Notes: generated by a model from the letters alone, not told the origin. A DNA stretch of 64,000 nt from Maricaulis sp048270265 (GCF_048270265.1 NZ_JBLWTD010000004.1:99605-163604), one strand, 5' to 3'; shown: positions 17,558 through 26,991, counted from the stretch's first letter. Numbers and translations are program-made.

Positions 17558-18061
17558 ATGAGTTTCGACTGGATCCATCCAAACGAGGCTGCCTTCTGGG
17601 TCGCTCTGTCATTCGTCATCGTCATTGGCGTGCTGATCTATGTCCGCGTTCCGGGCCTCGTCGCCAAGCAACTGGACGCTCGCGCCCAGGGTATTGCCGA
17701 CGAGATCTCCGAGGCACGCCGCCTGCGCGAAGAAGCCCAGGAGCTGCTTGCCAGCTTCCAGCGCCGTCAGCAGGAAGCCGCCGAAGAAGCCGCGGCAATC
17801 ATCGCCCAGGCGAAGAATGAAGCGAAAATGCTCAAGAAGCAGGCTCGTGAGGAAATGGCGGAACGCCTTGAGCGCCGCACCGCCCTCGCCGAGCAACGCA
17901 TCGCCCAGGCCGAGGCATCTGCCGCCGCCGATGTCCGGGCCGCCGCTGCGGACCTGGCCACGGCTGCAGCCGAGACCCTGCTGAAGTCCTCGATGAAAAA
18001 AGCGGATCTCAACAAACTGCTCGACGCCGACATCAAACTGGCCGGCAGCCAGTTCAACTAG
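17558..18061 (+). CDS. atpF: ATP synthase F0 subunit b
   Basis: 167 aa peripheral-stalk subunit with one N-terminal membrane helix (EAAFWVALSFVIVIGVLIYVRVPG) and a coiled-coil stalk rich in Ala, Glu and Arg that pairs with b'. It is the last gene of the F0 operon and is followed by a strong terminator. The F1 genes must lie elsewhere, as usual in this class. Confidence 0.95.
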   Translation: MSFDWIHPNEAAFWVALSFVIVIGVLIYVRVPGLVAKQLDARAQGIADEISEARRLREEAQELLASFQRRQQEAAEEAAAIIAQAKNEAKMLKKQAREEMAERLERRTALAEQRIAQAEASAAADVRAAAADLATAAAETLLKSSMKKADLNKLLDADIKLAGSQFN

Positions 18062-18084
18062 ACCGGCAACGCATCACAGACAGC

Positions 18085-18120
18085 AAAAGGCCCGCAGCGA
18101 TCTCGCAGCGGGCCTTTTCT
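18085..18120 (+). terminator. Intrinsic terminator after the F0 operon
   Basis: A perfect 11-base stem (AAAAGGCCCGC at 18085-18095 with GCGGGCCTTTT at 18108-18118), plus an inner GCGA/TCGC pairing, ends in a T-run. The A-run on the left means it could also stop transcripts from the minus-strand gene that ends at 18149. Confidence 0.9.
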
Positions 18121-18148
18121 TTGCCATCTGATTGTCTGGTGGAACCGC

Positions 18149-18454
18149 CTATTCGGCAGGATCCTTTTCACCGAAGGCGAAGCGAACGCGCTTCCAGACC
18201 CAGGGGAAGCGGCGCAAACCATCGGTGATGAAGGTGTGGGCGGTCTTGGAGGCGGCAGCGACCAGGACAAGGCCAAACAGGCCCATCGGCAGGCCAACCG
18301 GGATAAGCGGCGTCACGAAGGCGACGGGGACCGCGAGCACCATGAGGATCACGCCAACCGAGATCACAACCGTGCGGATAATAAACACCAGTGCCGCACC
18401 CAGCGGGTTCGACCGTGCCAATCCGTTCAGCGTCTCATTCATCGCCGTGGTCAT
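18149..18454 (-). CDS. Small inner-membrane protein of unknown function
   Basis: 101 aa with two strongly hydrophobic helices (LVFIIRTVVISVGVILMVLAV and PVGLPMGLFGLVLVAAAS) and a basic C-terminal part (WVWKRVRFAFG). The proline/glycine-rich turn between the helices recalls PGPGW-type small membrane proteins, but I cannot place it firmly. It is convergent with the atp operon and shares its terminator. Confidence 0.65.
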   Translation of the reverse strand: MTTAMNETLNGLARSNPLGAALVFIIRTVVISVGVILMVLAVPVAFVTPLIPVGLPMGLFGLVLVAAASKTAHTFITDGLRRFPWVWKRVRFAFGEKDPAE

Positions 18455-18869
18455 CCTCTAACCCATCCTGTCCCGAAAGCGGCCGGCAGCGGTGCCGGGG
18501 TGCGGGAGAATATGGGTAACACCTAATTCCTAATCATGACCCCTATGCGAGGCAAAAGAGCCGAAATTCAGGCATCTTGTGCGAGTCGCAGAGCAGCTGT
18601 TGCATCTGCGCACCGGAATTGGCTCGAGGCCTCAACCAGGGCAGGCGGTTTTCAGAAACACCGGGAAGGTCCACGCTCACGCCCGAGCAGAGCCGGTACG
18701 CTGCGTGCATAATTTACCCGGTCCAAAGTGAACCGCTTCCAATCAAATGAGGCCTCGCGTCCCCGAACGCAAGATGACGATCCCGCAATCAGCATGAAAG
18801 TTTGGCAACACGCGCCAAATGCCCGCTTGCGGGCAGGCGTGCCCGCGAATGCGGCAGTACCGGCCCGCT
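18455..18869. other. 415-base intergenic stretch without a supported gene
   Basis: Lies between the small membrane protein and the alpha/beta hydrolase, both on the minus strand. Open frames here have no recognisable family features and unfavourable composition. I see no tRNA or repeat. It presumably contains the promoter of the small membrane protein. Confidence 0.5.
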
Positions 18870-19769
18870 CTAGCGCGCGCCGAACGCAAGCCCGCTGCAG
18901 GTCGGGAGCGCACCCTCCTCGCCCCACCCGGCATCCAGGAAGGGCCAGACATGGTCGTAGAGGCCGTCACGCGCCAATGTGGCATGATCCGAGCCTGGCA
19001 TGACAATACGCGTCCTCGCTGCCCCTGCGGCGAGCTCGAACAGACGTTCGGATTGCGTTGGCGGGATGAGGCGGTCGCCATCGCCGTGCACGATCAGCAC
19101 CGGCGCCTCGACCTGCCCGATCCACACGTCGGAGCGAAAGCGGTTCCGCAAGAGCAGGCCGACCGGCAGGAGTGGCAGCTTCTGCTGCATCAGGTCGAGC
19201 AGGGAGAAATACGGCGCTTCAAGAATCAGGGCGCCCGTCTCGCGTTCGGCGGCCAGACGCGTCGCCGGGCCGGAACCAAGCGAGAAGCCGTGCACCACGA
19301 TATCCCCGGCCGCGATATTGCGGGCGCGCAGCCAGTCATAGCCCGCGCGTGCATCCTGATGGAGGCCGGCCTCATCCGGCTGGCCGGACGAGCCCGCATA
19401 TCCACGCCAGGCGAGGCCGAGAAAGCCGACGCCATGCGCGTGCAACCGGCGCCAGCGGCCGCTCTGGATCGCCGGCCCTCCGGCATTGCCATCAAGGAAG
19501 AGCAAGGTCGGACAACCGGGCGCGGCCTGCGAATACCAGCCGATAAGGCTCTCGCCATCGCTGGTCGGCACCGGGACTTCAGAAATCCAGGCCTCGCCGG
19601 GGGCGCTACGCTGTGCCGGCGGAAAATAGATCAACCGGTCCTGAAAAAGGGCAAACAGGAGAAGCGCCGCCAGATAGAGCCCGGCCGGGACAAGGCCTAT
19701 CCAGGCCAGCAGAGGCCACCGCCGCCGGCGGCGAAAACTGAGTCGTGAGTGCCTGGATACTGTCCGCAT
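18870..19769 (-). CDS. Alpha/beta hydrolase, membrane-anchored
   Basis: 299 aa. After a basic N-terminus, one membrane helix (LLAWIGLVPAGLYLAALLLFALF) and the segment DRLIYFPP are typical of the BEM46/FrsA-like hydrolase group. The nucleophile elbow is GFSLGSG, the acid is likely D in VHGDGDRLIPP, and the histidine is in GSDHATLARDG. The start is the ATG giving MRTVSRHSRLSFRRRRR; upstream codons look non-coding. Substrate is unknown. Confidence 0.82.
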   Translation of the reverse strand: MRTVSRHSRLSFRRRRRWPLLAWIGLVPAGLYLAALLLFALFQDRLIYFPPAQRSAPGEAWISEVPVPTSDGESLIGWYSQAAPGCPTLLFLDGNAGGPAIQSGRWRRLHAHGVGFLGLAWRGYAGSSGQPDEAGLHQDARAGYDWLRARNIAAGDIVVHGFSLGSGPATRLAAERETGALILEAPYFSLLDLMQQKLPLLPVGLLLRNRFRSDVWIGQVEAPVLIVHGDGDRLIPPTQSERLFELAAGAARTRIVMPGSDHATLARDGLYDHVWPFLDAGWGEEGALPTCSGLAFGAR

Positions 19770-19882
19770 GACACCAGTTTCGTCCCGCAAGACGACCGTG
19801 ATGGGGCAGTTTGGTGACGTGTCCGGGGCAAGGCCGCTTGCGGCCCCTCCAGGACGTTCCCGGAGGAGCCGCAACAGGGCGA

Positions 19883-21472
19883 CTATTCCGCAGCGTCGGC
19901 GGCTGGAGTCCAGCGCAGGACCGGCTGGCGTGCGGCGCGGGTTTCGTCGAGGCGTTTGATCGGGGCGTGGACCGGGGCCGCCTGGAAGCGGGCGGTCTCG
20001 CCAGCCTTGGCCGCTGCCGCGAGGGCCTCCATCACATCGATGAAGCGATCGAGCCCGCCCTTGGATTCGGTCTCGGTCGGCTCGATCAGCATGGCACCGT
20101 GGACGACGAGCGGGAAATACATCGTCATCGGATGATAGCCCTCATCGATCATCGCCTTGGCGAAATCGAGTGTCGTCACGCCGGTATCCTTGAGGAAGCG
20201 GTCATCGAACAAGGCTTCGTGCATGCACGTTCCGTCGAAGGCCGGTGTCATCACGGTTTTGAGCCGCGCGAGAATGTAGTTGGCGTTGAGCACCGCATCA
20301 TCGGCAACCTGCTTCAAGCCGTCGGCACCGTGGCTCATCATGTAGGTGAGCGCGCGGGTGAACATGCCCATCTGGCCGTGGAAAGCCGCCATGCGGCCGA
20401 AGGGATGCAGATCCATCCCGTCCAGATCGCCCTCATGTTCGGCCATGCGCATGATCGCCATGCCCTTGGGATTGTCCCGGTCAACCATCAGCAACGGCAA
20501 TGGCGCAAACGGGGCCAGCGCCTCGGAGAGTACGGTTGGTCCGGCACCGGGGCCACCGCCGCCATGCGGCGTCGAAAAGGTCTTGTGCAGGTTGATATGC
20601 ATGGCATCGACGCCGAGGTCGCCGGGACGGACACGCCCGACAATGGCGTTGAAATTGGCGCCGTCGCAGTAGAAATAGCCCCCGGCCTCGTGGATCAGGT
20701 CGGCGATTTCCTTGATGTCACGCTCGAACAGGCCGCAGGTATTGGGATTGGTCAGCATGATGCCGGCGACATCATCGCCCAGCTTGGCCTTGAGCGCTTC
20801 CATATCGACGCGGCCACCGGCATTCGCCGGGATCTGGTCGACGGTGAAGCCGCACTGCACGGCGGTCGCCGGATTGGTGCCATGGGCCGATTCGGGGACG
20901 AGGACGCGGCGGCGGCCGGTCTCGCCACGCGCATCGAGCGCGGCGCGGATCGCCATCATGCCGCAGAACTCGCCATGGGCACCGGCTTTCGGCGACAGGG
21001 CCACGGCCGGCATGCCGGTCAGGGTCAGCAGCCAATGGGCTAGAACGTCCATGACTTCATAGGCGCCCTGCACCGTCGAAGCCGGCTGCAGCGGATGCAC
21101 ATCGGCAAAGCCGGGCATGCGCGCGACCTTCTCGTTGAGCCGCGGATTATGCTTCATCGTGCATGAGCCGAGCGGATAGAGGCCGAGATCGATGGCGTAA
21201 TTCTTCCGGCTCAGGCGCACATAATGGCGCATGGCTTCCGGCTCGGACAGACCGGGCAGACCGATCGGAGCCGTGCGCTCAAGGCCACCGAGGCGCGTCT
21301 TCATCCCCTTGGGTGCCGGAAAATCGACGCCGGTGTTTTCAAGACCACCGCGCTCGAAGATCAGCGGTTCGGCCTGGTCCAGCCCCTTGGAGCCGGAGAC
21401 GGTGTCACCATAACCACCCGTGGCGACATTCTCGGCCATGCGGGTGGGACGTCCTTGTGTATTCATCGCCAT
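19883..21472 (-). CDS. gcvPB: Glycine dehydrogenase (decarboxylating) subunit 2
   Basis: 529 aa, the PLP-binding half of a two-subunit P-protein of the glycine cleavage system, which decarboxylates glycine and passes aminomethyl to GcvH. The PLP lysine is in HINLHKTFSTPHGGGGPG. The start ATG overlaps the gcvPA stop as TGATG. A short alternative start two codons downstream is possible. Last gene of the gcvT-H-PA-PB operon. Confidence 0.95.
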   Translation of the reverse strand: MAMNTQGRPTRMAENVATGGYGDTVSGSKGLDQAEPLIFERGGLENTGVDFPAPKGMKTRLGGLERTAPIGLPGLSEPEAMRHYVRLSRKNYAIDLGLYPLGSCTMKHNPRLNEKVARMPGFADVHPLQPASTVQGAYEVMDVLAHWLLTLTGMPAVALSPKAGAHGEFCGMMAIRAALDARGETGRRRVLVPESAHGTNPATAVQCGFTVDQIPANAGGRVDMEALKAKLGDDVAGIMLTNPNTCGLFERDIKEIADLIHEAGGYFYCDGANFNAIVGRVRPGDLGVDAMHINLHKTFSTPHGGGGPGAGPTVLSEALAPFAPLPLLMVDRDNPKGMAIMRMAEHEGDLDGMDLHPFGRMAAFHGQMGMFTRALTYMMSHGADGLKQVADDAVLNANYILARLKTVMTPAFDGTCMHEALFDDRFLKDTGVTTLDFAKAMIDEGYHPMTMYFPLVVHGAMLIEPTETESKGGLDRFIDVMEALAAAAKAGETARFQAAPVHAPIKRLDETRAARQPVLRWTPAADAAE

Positions 21473-22815
21473 CAGAGGACACCCCGCAATGCTTTTTCGA
21501 ACACGATCATATCGTTCTCGGTATTGGTTTCCGTCGCCGTGACGAGGAGGAGGTCCTCGAACTGGCCGGGATAGAGCCGGCTGGCCGGCACGCCGCACAG
21601 CACGCCCATGCGGGCCAGCTCGTCGACGACCTCGGCTGCCGGTTTCGGCAAACGTACGGTGAATTCATTGAAGAAGCTGGAATTGAGCACCTCGACACCC
21701 TCGATGGCATCGAGACGGTCGGCGAGCTCACAGGCGGTCTCGTGATTGAGACGCGCCAGTGTGCGCAGGCCGGCTTCGCCGAGCAGCGTCATGTGGATGG
21801 TGAAAGCCAGCGAGCACAGGCCGGCATTGGTGCAGATATTCGACGTCGCCTTCTCGCGGCGGATATGTTGCTCGCGGGTCGACAGAGTCAGCACATAGCC
21901 GCGGCGGCCATCGGCATCGACGGTCTCGCCAGCCAGGCGGCCGGGCATTTGCCGGATGAAATTGCGATCATTCTTGCAGGCAAAGAGGCCGACATAGGGT
22001 CCGCCGAAATTGAGGCCGACGCCGATCGACTGGCCCTCGCCGACCGCGATGTCCGCGCCCATATCGCCCGGCGCTTCGACCAGGCCGAGCGCAACGGTTT
22101 CGGTGAAGACGGCGATCACCAGCGCGCCCTTGGCATGGGCGGCCTCGGAGATGGCGCGCAGGTCATGCAGCTGGCCGAAAATGTCCGGCGTCTGCACCAC
22201 GACACAGGCGGTGGTCTCGTCGATGGCTGCGATCAACTCGTCCAGACCGCCCAGGCCCGGCTCGGTGACGGCAATCTCGACGACGGAGTGTTTCGACAGC
22301 GTCTTAGTCGCCTCGACATAATGCGGGTGCACGGTGCCGGCCATCACGGCCTTGTTCCGCTTGGTCACCCGCGCCGCCATCATCACCGCTTCGGCGCAGG
22401 CCGTGGAGCCGTCATACATGGAGGCATTGGCGACATCCATGCCGGTCAGGAGTGCGACCTGGGTCTGGAATTCGAACAGGGTCTGCAAGGTGCCCTGGCT
22501 GATTTCCGGCTGGTAGGGCGTGTAGGCCGTGAGGAATTCGGAGCGCTGGATCAGATGATCCACCGTCGACGGGATATGGTGGCGATAGGCCCCCGCCCCC
22601 ACAAAGAACGGCACCGAGCCGGCCGAGACATTCTTCGACGCCATCGCCGACATGGCGCGCTCGACAGCGAGCTCACCCTGCTGCAGCGGCAGGTCGACCA
22701 GCCCCTTCAGGCGGGCCGCTTCCGGCACATCGGTGAAGAGCTCGTCCATCGAGGCAACGCCGATCGCCTCGAGCATGGCCTTGCGGTCGGAATCCAGGTG
22801 GGGGAGGTAGCGCAT
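21472..22815 (-). CDS. gcvPA: Glycine dehydrogenase (decarboxylating) subunit 1
   Basis: 447 aa, N-terminal-type subunit of the split P-protein. It begins MRYLPHLDSDRKAMLEAIG and contains SMYDGSTACAEAVMMA and GEGQSIGVGLNFGGPYVG, all family-typical. Its stop overlaps the gcvPB start and it lies 10 bases after gcvH. The split PA/PB form is common in alphaproteobacteria, while enterobacteria use one fused gene. Confidence 0.95.
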   Translation of the reverse strand: MRYLPHLDSDRKAMLEAIGVASMDELFTDVPEAARLKGLVDLPLQQGELAVERAMSAMASKNVSAGSVPFFVGAGAYRHHIPSTVDHLIQRSEFLTAYTPYQPEISQGTLQTLFEFQTQVALLTGMDVANASMYDGSTACAEAVMMAARVTKRNKAVMAGTVHPHYVEATKTLSKHSVVEIAVTEPGLGGLDELIAAIDETTACVVVQTPDIFGQLHDLRAISEAAHAKGALVIAVFTETVALGLVEAPGDMGADIAVGEGQSIGVGLNFGGPYVGLFACKNDRNFIRQMPGRLAGETVDADGRRGYVLTLSTREQHIRREKATSNICTNAGLCSLAFTIHMTLLGEAGLRTLARLNHETACELADRLDAIEGVEVLNSSFFNEFTVRLPKPAAEVVDELARMGVLCGVPASRLYPGQFEDLLLVTATETNTENDMIVFEKALRGVL

Positions 22816-22825
22816 GGGATGTGCC

Positions 22826-23191
22826 TTATGCGATGTGAGCGTTATAGGCGGCTTCGTCCATCAGACCGTCGAGCTGGGACTTGTCCGACAGCTTGATCTT
22901 GACGAACCAGCCGGCACCGGCGGCGTCTTCATTGACCTTGGCGGGCTCATCGTCGAGCACCGTGTTGACGGCGGTGATCTCACCGGCGACCGGGGCATAG
23001 ACTTCCGAGGCAGCCTTGACCGACTCGACGACGGCGAACTCATCGCCCTTGGCGACGGTCTTGCCGACATCCGGCAGCTCGACAAACACGACATCGCCCA
23101 GTTGTTCGGCGGCGTGAGCGGTGATGCCGACGGTGGCGGTGTCGCCATCGACGGTGATCCATTCATGGTCTTCGGTGTAACGCGTGGTCAT
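22826..23191 (-). CDS. gcvH: Glycine cleavage system H protein
   Basis: 121 aa lipoyl carrier that shuttles the aminomethyl group from GcvP to GcvT. The lipoylated lysine is K59 in VVESVKAASEVYAP. Length and fold motifs (EDHEW at the N-terminus, YNAHI-like end) are standard. GGAG precedes the ATG. Confidence 0.97.
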   Translation of the reverse strand: MTTRYTEDHEWITVDGDTATVGITAHAAEQLGDVVFVELPDVGKTVAKGDEFAVVESVKAASEVYAPVAGEITAVNTVLDDEPAKVNEDAAGAGWFVKIKLSDKSQLDGLMDEAAYNAHIA

Positions 23192-23229
23192 AGATATCTC
23201 CTGCCCCGATTGATCTGGATTGATGAGGC

Positions 23230-24327
23230 TTAGCCCCGGAAGAAATTATTCGGCACGAAGGGAAGCTTCGTCACCGTCGCCGGACGCGGCTTGCCGCGCA
23301 CGATCAGGTCGAGTTCCGTGCCCTCGCCCATGTACTCACGATCGACATAGCCCATCGCCACCGGTCCGTTGACCGTCGGGCCAAAACCGCCAGACGTCAC
23401 AATACCGATCACCTTGCCGTCCTTGGTCGCGATCTCGGCGCCTTCACGCGCCGGCGCGCCGGTCAGCGTCAGGCCGATACGCTTCTGGCAGGACTTGTCC
23501 TCGATCTGTTTCTGGATCACGGCCGCACCGGGAAAATCGCCGCGCTCGCGGCGGGTCTTGGCGAGGGCCCAGATCAAGGACGCCTCGACCGGCGTGCGGC
23601 TGGTGTCCATGTCATGGCCATAGAGACAGAGACCGGCTTCCAGGCGCAGCGAGTCGCGCGCGCCCAGGCCGATCGCCTCGACTTCATCCTGGGCCAGCAG
23701 AAGCTTTGCGATGCGCACCGCATCGGCCTGCGGAATGGAAATCTCGAACCCGTCCTCGCCGGTATAGCCCGAGCGCGACATCATCACCTCGACACCGTCG
23801 AGCTTGAAGACACCGCACTGCATGAAGACCAGCTTGCAGGCATCCGGACAGAGCCGCGCCATCACATCTTTCGCGGCCGGACCCTGCAGCGCGAGAAGCG
23901 CGCGGTCCTCAAGCCGGACCAGCTTGCCCTTGCCGGCCGTGCCGGCTTCGAGATGAGCGAAGTCCTGGTCCTTCATCGCCGCATTGACGACGAGGAAAAT
24001 GCCATCGCCGTCCGGGCGCGAGACCATCAGGTCGTCGCGGATACCGCCCTGTTCGTTGAGCAGGAGCGTGTATTTCTGTTCGCCGGCACCGAGCAAAGCG
24101 AGATCGCAGGTCAGCAAGGCCTCGAGTGCGGCTTCATCGCCGGTATAGCGGGCCTGGCCCATATGGGAGACATCGAACAGGCCGGCCTTTTCGCGGGTCT
24201 GCTTGTGCTCGCCCATGATCCCGAGCGGATACTGGACCGGCATGTCATAGCCCGCGAAGGGGACCATCTTGCCGCCGAGTTCGACGTGCAGGGCGTGGAG
24301 TGGTGTTTTATGGAGAATTTCGGTCAT
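23230..24327 (-). CDS. gcvT: Aminomethyltransferase (glycine cleavage T protein)
   Basis: 365 aa tetrahydrofolate-dependent enzyme that releases ammonia and forms 5,10-methylene-THF. Motifs include TPLHALHVELGGKMVPFAGYDMPVQYP, GLFDVSHMGQ, SRSGYTGEDGFEI and the C-terminal GYVDREY. The start MTEILHK is chosen at 24327; sequence upstream belongs to the riboswitch leader. First gene of the operon. Confidence 0.96.
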   Translation of the reverse strand: MTEILHKTPLHALHVELGGKMVPFAGYDMPVQYPLGIMGEHKQTREKAGLFDVSHMGQARYTGDEAALEALLTCDLALLGAGEQKYTLLLNEQGGIRDDLMVSRPDGDGIFLVVNAAMKDQDFAHLEAGTAGKGKLVRLEDRALLALQGPAAKDVMARLCPDACKLVFMQCGVFKLDGVEVMMSRSGYTGEDGFEISIPQADAVRIAKLLLAQDEVEAIGLGARDSLRLEAGLCLYGHDMDTSRTPVEASLIWALAKTRRERGDFPGAAVIQKQIEDKSCQKRIGLTLTGAPAREGAEIATKDGKVIGIVTSGGFGPTVNGPVAMGYVDREYMGEGTELDLIVRGKPRPATVTKLPFVPNNFFRG

Positions 24328-24371
24328 TGACGGGTCCTGACAAGAGCGCTGATCCTGCAGACGGTGTTCCG

Positions 24372-24578
24372 CCGGCAAGTCGTCGCCCCCGCTGTCCCGT
24401 GACCTGAGAGATTCCGCGCGAACCCGCAATTGCGAGACACGCTTGCTCCGTCGGTGGAGTCAAAGCCTGACGGCTCCACTCACTTTCCAGCGTTTGTCTC
24501 TCTCGCGGTCCGTCTGCCTGAGCGTTTCCGGGGCGGTTGCGCCTTCGGCGCCGGCCTATTCGCCGGTCTCTCCCGCGA
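24372..24578 (-). promoter_or_regulatory. Tandem glycine riboswitch upstream of gcvT
   Basis: On the minus strand, the first aptamer reads GGGAGAGACCGG, CCGAAGGCGCAA and CTCAGGCAGACGGACC, the hallmark blocks of glycine aptamers. A second aptamer follows after a short linker, with CCACCGACGGAGCAA and ATCTCTCAGGTCACGGGACAG. Two consecutive aptamers upstream of gcvT are the classical architecture, normally turning expression on when glycine is high. Boundaries are approximate. The expression platform lies in the roughly 45 bases before the gcvT ATG. Confidence 0.92.
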
Positions 24579-24631
24579 GGAGATATAGCCCGCCAGGCGC
24601 GTCTCGCGACGGGTCTGGAAGTTGGTGCGCA

Positions 24632-24659
24632 CTCTTAGTATCCCGGACGCCGGAGTCAA
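24632..24659 (-). promoter_or_regulatory. Possible promoter of the gcv operon
   Basis: Minus-strand TTGACT (24659-24654), a 16-base spacer and TAAGAG (24637-24632), about 55 bases before the riboswitch. The -35 is good and the -10 is weak. A GANTC (GACTC) overlaps the -35. Confidence 0.4.
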
Positions 24660-24723
24660 TGCGCGAAGACGGGTTACGCCTCGCTTTTCCGGCGGAAAAG
24701 GCGGCAGCCTTACCGTGAATGCC

Positions 24724-24756
24724 AAGCCGCAGGCTTGATGACCGGCACGCCGGTCA
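24724..24756 (-). terminator. Two small hairpins after the secreted-protein gene
   Basis: A perfect 8-base stem (TGACCGGC/GCCGGTCA, 24739-24756) followed on the minus strand by AAGCC-TGC-GGCTT (24724-24736). They could end transcription from the gene stopping at 24762, but no T-run follows. Confidence 0.4.
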
Positions 24757-24761
24757 GGCCT

Positions 24762-25148
24762 TTACTCGCCCTGATAGGACAGGTGCACGCAAGCCAGGAG
24801 CGAGTTCTGGAGAATCTGCGGGTAGCCGGCCTGGGTTTCCAGACTCATGGCACCGGCCTCGGCTGCAGCGGTATCGCGTGCCAACTCCCAGTCCTCGATC
24901 AAGGATTGCTCGCGCAACGCGCCCTGGATGCCCAGCGCGAACATCCGATAGATCTCTGCGCCCGCCGCCTCACTCACTTCGGCGTCGAAACAGGCACAGA
25001 ATTCCGTGTGATCCACCGGCTCGCCGCCGCTATGCCCGACCTGCTGAATGCGGCAGGCATGTTGCAACCAGTCAGAATACAGCGCCGGGTCATCAGAAAA
25101 AGCGGGCTGGGCCAGTGCGGCAAGCGATACGATCAGGCTGGCAAACAT
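24762..25148 (-). CDS. Small secreted protein of unknown function
   Basis: 128 aa with a signal peptide (MFASLIVSLAALAQPAFS) and a mature part containing four cysteines (HACRIQ, FCACF, LLACVH), which suggests disulfides in the periplasm. It is mostly helical in composition. It lies 75 bases downstream of argS on the same strand and may be co-transcribed. I do not recognise the family. Confidence 0.65.
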   Translation of the reverse strand: MFASLIVSLAALAQPAFSDDPALYSDWLQHACRIQQVGHSGGEPVDHTEFCACFDAEVSEAAGAEIYRMFALGIQGALREQSLIEDWELARDTAAAEAGAMSLETQAGYPQILQNSLLACVHLSYQGE

Positions 25149-25223
25149 CTTGATTCATCCTCAAGGCTGAAGCGCCAGAATAGTGGCTTGCGCGTCTCTC
25201 ACCCTCCCCCATTCAGGGGAGCG

Positions 25224-26987
25224 CTACATGCGCTCGGGGGCTTCCAGTCCGAGCAGATGCAGGCTGAGCTCGAGCTGTTTCAATGTCGCCTCGGCCAAAG
25301 CCAGCCGGGAGGATTTCGTCGCCTCATCGGGGGCCGAGAGGATCGGACAGGCGGAGTAAAATTTCGAGAAGGACTGGGCCAGCGTGAAGGCATGGTCGCA
25401 CAGCGCATTGGGTGCGCGATTATCGATCGCCTGATCGATGGCGGAGCCGAACGCATCGAGCGCCAGCACCAGATCGCGTTCCTCATCGGCCTCAACCGAA
25501 ATCGGTCCGGGCGTGACGCCCGCCTCGGCTGCCTTGCGCATCAGCGATTTCACCCGCACGGCGGCATAGAGCAGATAGGGCCCGGTCTTGCCTTCGAAAC
25601 TGGTGAAACGGTCGAGATCGAACACGTAATTCGTGGTGCGGTAATTCTGCAGGTCGGCGAACTTGATCGCCGCCAGCCCGACCATACGCGCCACGCGGGC
25701 ATGCTCTTCAGCGCCGACATCGGCGGCCAGACCCGCTTCCTTGAGACGCTGGTCCGCGCGTTCAATGGCGCCCGAGATCAGATCGGCCAGACGGAATGTG
25801 CCGCCATCGCGGGTGCGCAGACGCTTGCCGTCAGTGCCGTTGACCGAACCGAAATTGACATGCTCAAGCGCGCCTTCCTTGACCAGGCCAGCCTTTTCGG
25901 CGGCGCGGAAGACTTGCTGGAAATGATTGCCCTGGGCGCTGTCGACGACATAGAGCGTCAGGTCTGGTGCGAAGCTCGCCTTGCGATCAAGGATCGTCGC
26001 CAGATCGGTGGTGCCATAGAGCGACGCCCCGCCGGAGGTGACGAGGATCAGCGGCGGCAATTCCTTCTTGTCGTCCTCGCGGGCGACATGGACCACCCAG
26101 GCACCATCGCTGAGTTCGGCAATGCCGCGCCGTTTGAAATCCTCGACCATGGCCGGGATCAGCGGATCGACATCGCTTTCGCCCTTCCAGAGGTCGAAAT
26201 GCACGCCGAGCGCATCGAAATCCTGTTTCAGCGCCTTGATCGAAACCGAGATGAAATGGTCCAGCAACGCCCGGTAACCGGCACGTCCGGCCTGCAGCTC
26301 GGCCGTTGCCGTGCGGGAGAGTTCAAGGCGGTCAGCATCGGCCTTGGCCTTTTGCGAGGCCTGTGGGTAGAGCCGCGCCAGATCATCGATATTGACCGGT
26401 GGCTCGTCCGGATAGGGACCGGTGAAATCCGCATCAAAATAGGGCAGATCGGGCTGTTCTTCGCGCAGCTCGGTGATGAGATGGCCCATCTGCAGACCCC
26501 AGTCACCGAGATGGATGTCGGAGACCACATCATCGCCGCGAAAGCGCAACAGACGCTGCAGGCTGTCGCCCAGCACCGAGGAGCGTAGATGGCCGACATG
26601 CATCGGCTTGGCGACATTGGGACCGCCGAAATCAATCATCACCTTGCGTGGCGCATCCGTCAGCGGCGCTCCGGCGCGCTCATCGGCGACAATCTCGGCA
26701 GCGCGCGCATCATAGGCGCTCTGGGCCGGGGTCAGATTGATGAAGCCCGGGCCAGCGATCTCGGCGGACGCGATCAGTGGATCGCCGGCAATCGCATCAA
26801 CGATTTTCTGGGCCAGCTCGCGCGGATTCGTCTTCGCCTGCTTGGCCGCCGGCATTGCGCCATTGCACTGGAAAGGCGCCGTGCCCGATTTGGTCGCAGG
26901 CGTGACACGGCCCAGCTCGCGCGGCAGCTGGAGGGAAGCGAACGCGTCGCCCAGTTTTTCGCTGAGCTGATCGGCAATAGAGGGCAT
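25224..26987 (-). CDS. argS: Arginyl-tRNA synthetase
   Basis: 587 aa class I aminoacyl-tRNA synthetase. It has the N-terminal Add-1 domain, the HIGH-type motif HVGHLRSSVLGD after FGGPNVAKPM, and the C-terminal anticodon-binding DALR domain ending LLGLEAPERM. The ATG at 26987 starts MPSIADQLSEKLG and avoids overlap with the preceding lipoprotein gene, with AGGA about 9 bases upstream. An in-frame GTG lies seven codons upstream. Confidence 0.96.
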   Translation of the reverse strand: MPSIADQLSEKLGDAFASLQLPRELGRVTPATKSGTAPFQCNGAMPAAKQAKTNPRELAQKIVDAIAGDPLIASAEIAGPGFINLTPAQSAYDARAAEIVADERAGAPLTDAPRKVMIDFGGPNVAKPMHVGHLRSSVLGDSLQRLLRFRGDDVVSDIHLGDWGLQMGHLITELREEQPDLPYFDADFTGPYPDEPPVNIDDLARLYPQASQKAKADADRLELSRTATAELQAGRAGYRALLDHFISVSIKALKQDFDALGVHFDLWKGESDVDPLIPAMVEDFKRRGIAELSDGAWVVHVAREDDKKELPPLILVTSGGASLYGTTDLATILDRKASFAPDLTLYVVDSAQGNHFQQVFRAAEKAGLVKEGALEHVNFGSVNGTDGKRLRTRDGGTFRLADLISGAIERADQRLKEAGLAADVGAEEHARVARMVGLAAIKFADLQNYRTTNYVFDLDRFTSFEGKTGPYLLYAAVRVKSLMRKAAEAGVTPGPISVEADEERDLVLALDAFGSAIDQAIDNRAPNALCDHAFTLAQSFSKFYSACPILSAPDEATKSSRLALAEATLKQLELSLHLLGLEAPERM

Positions 26988-26991
26988 GAAA

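Noticed and set aside
18652..18927. Possible 91-codon minus-strand gene in the gap before the hydrolase
   Set aside because: Composition is Arg/Cys-rich without a fold signature, it overlaps the hydrolase end, and no ribosome site is visible.
25200..25223. CTCCCC/GGGGAG hairpin just after the argS stop
   Set aside because: Short stem and no T-run on the minus strand, so not convincing as a terminator.
24735..26588. 617-codon plus-strand open frame across argS
   Set aside because: argS motifs on the minus strand are unambiguous; the plus frame shows no family features.
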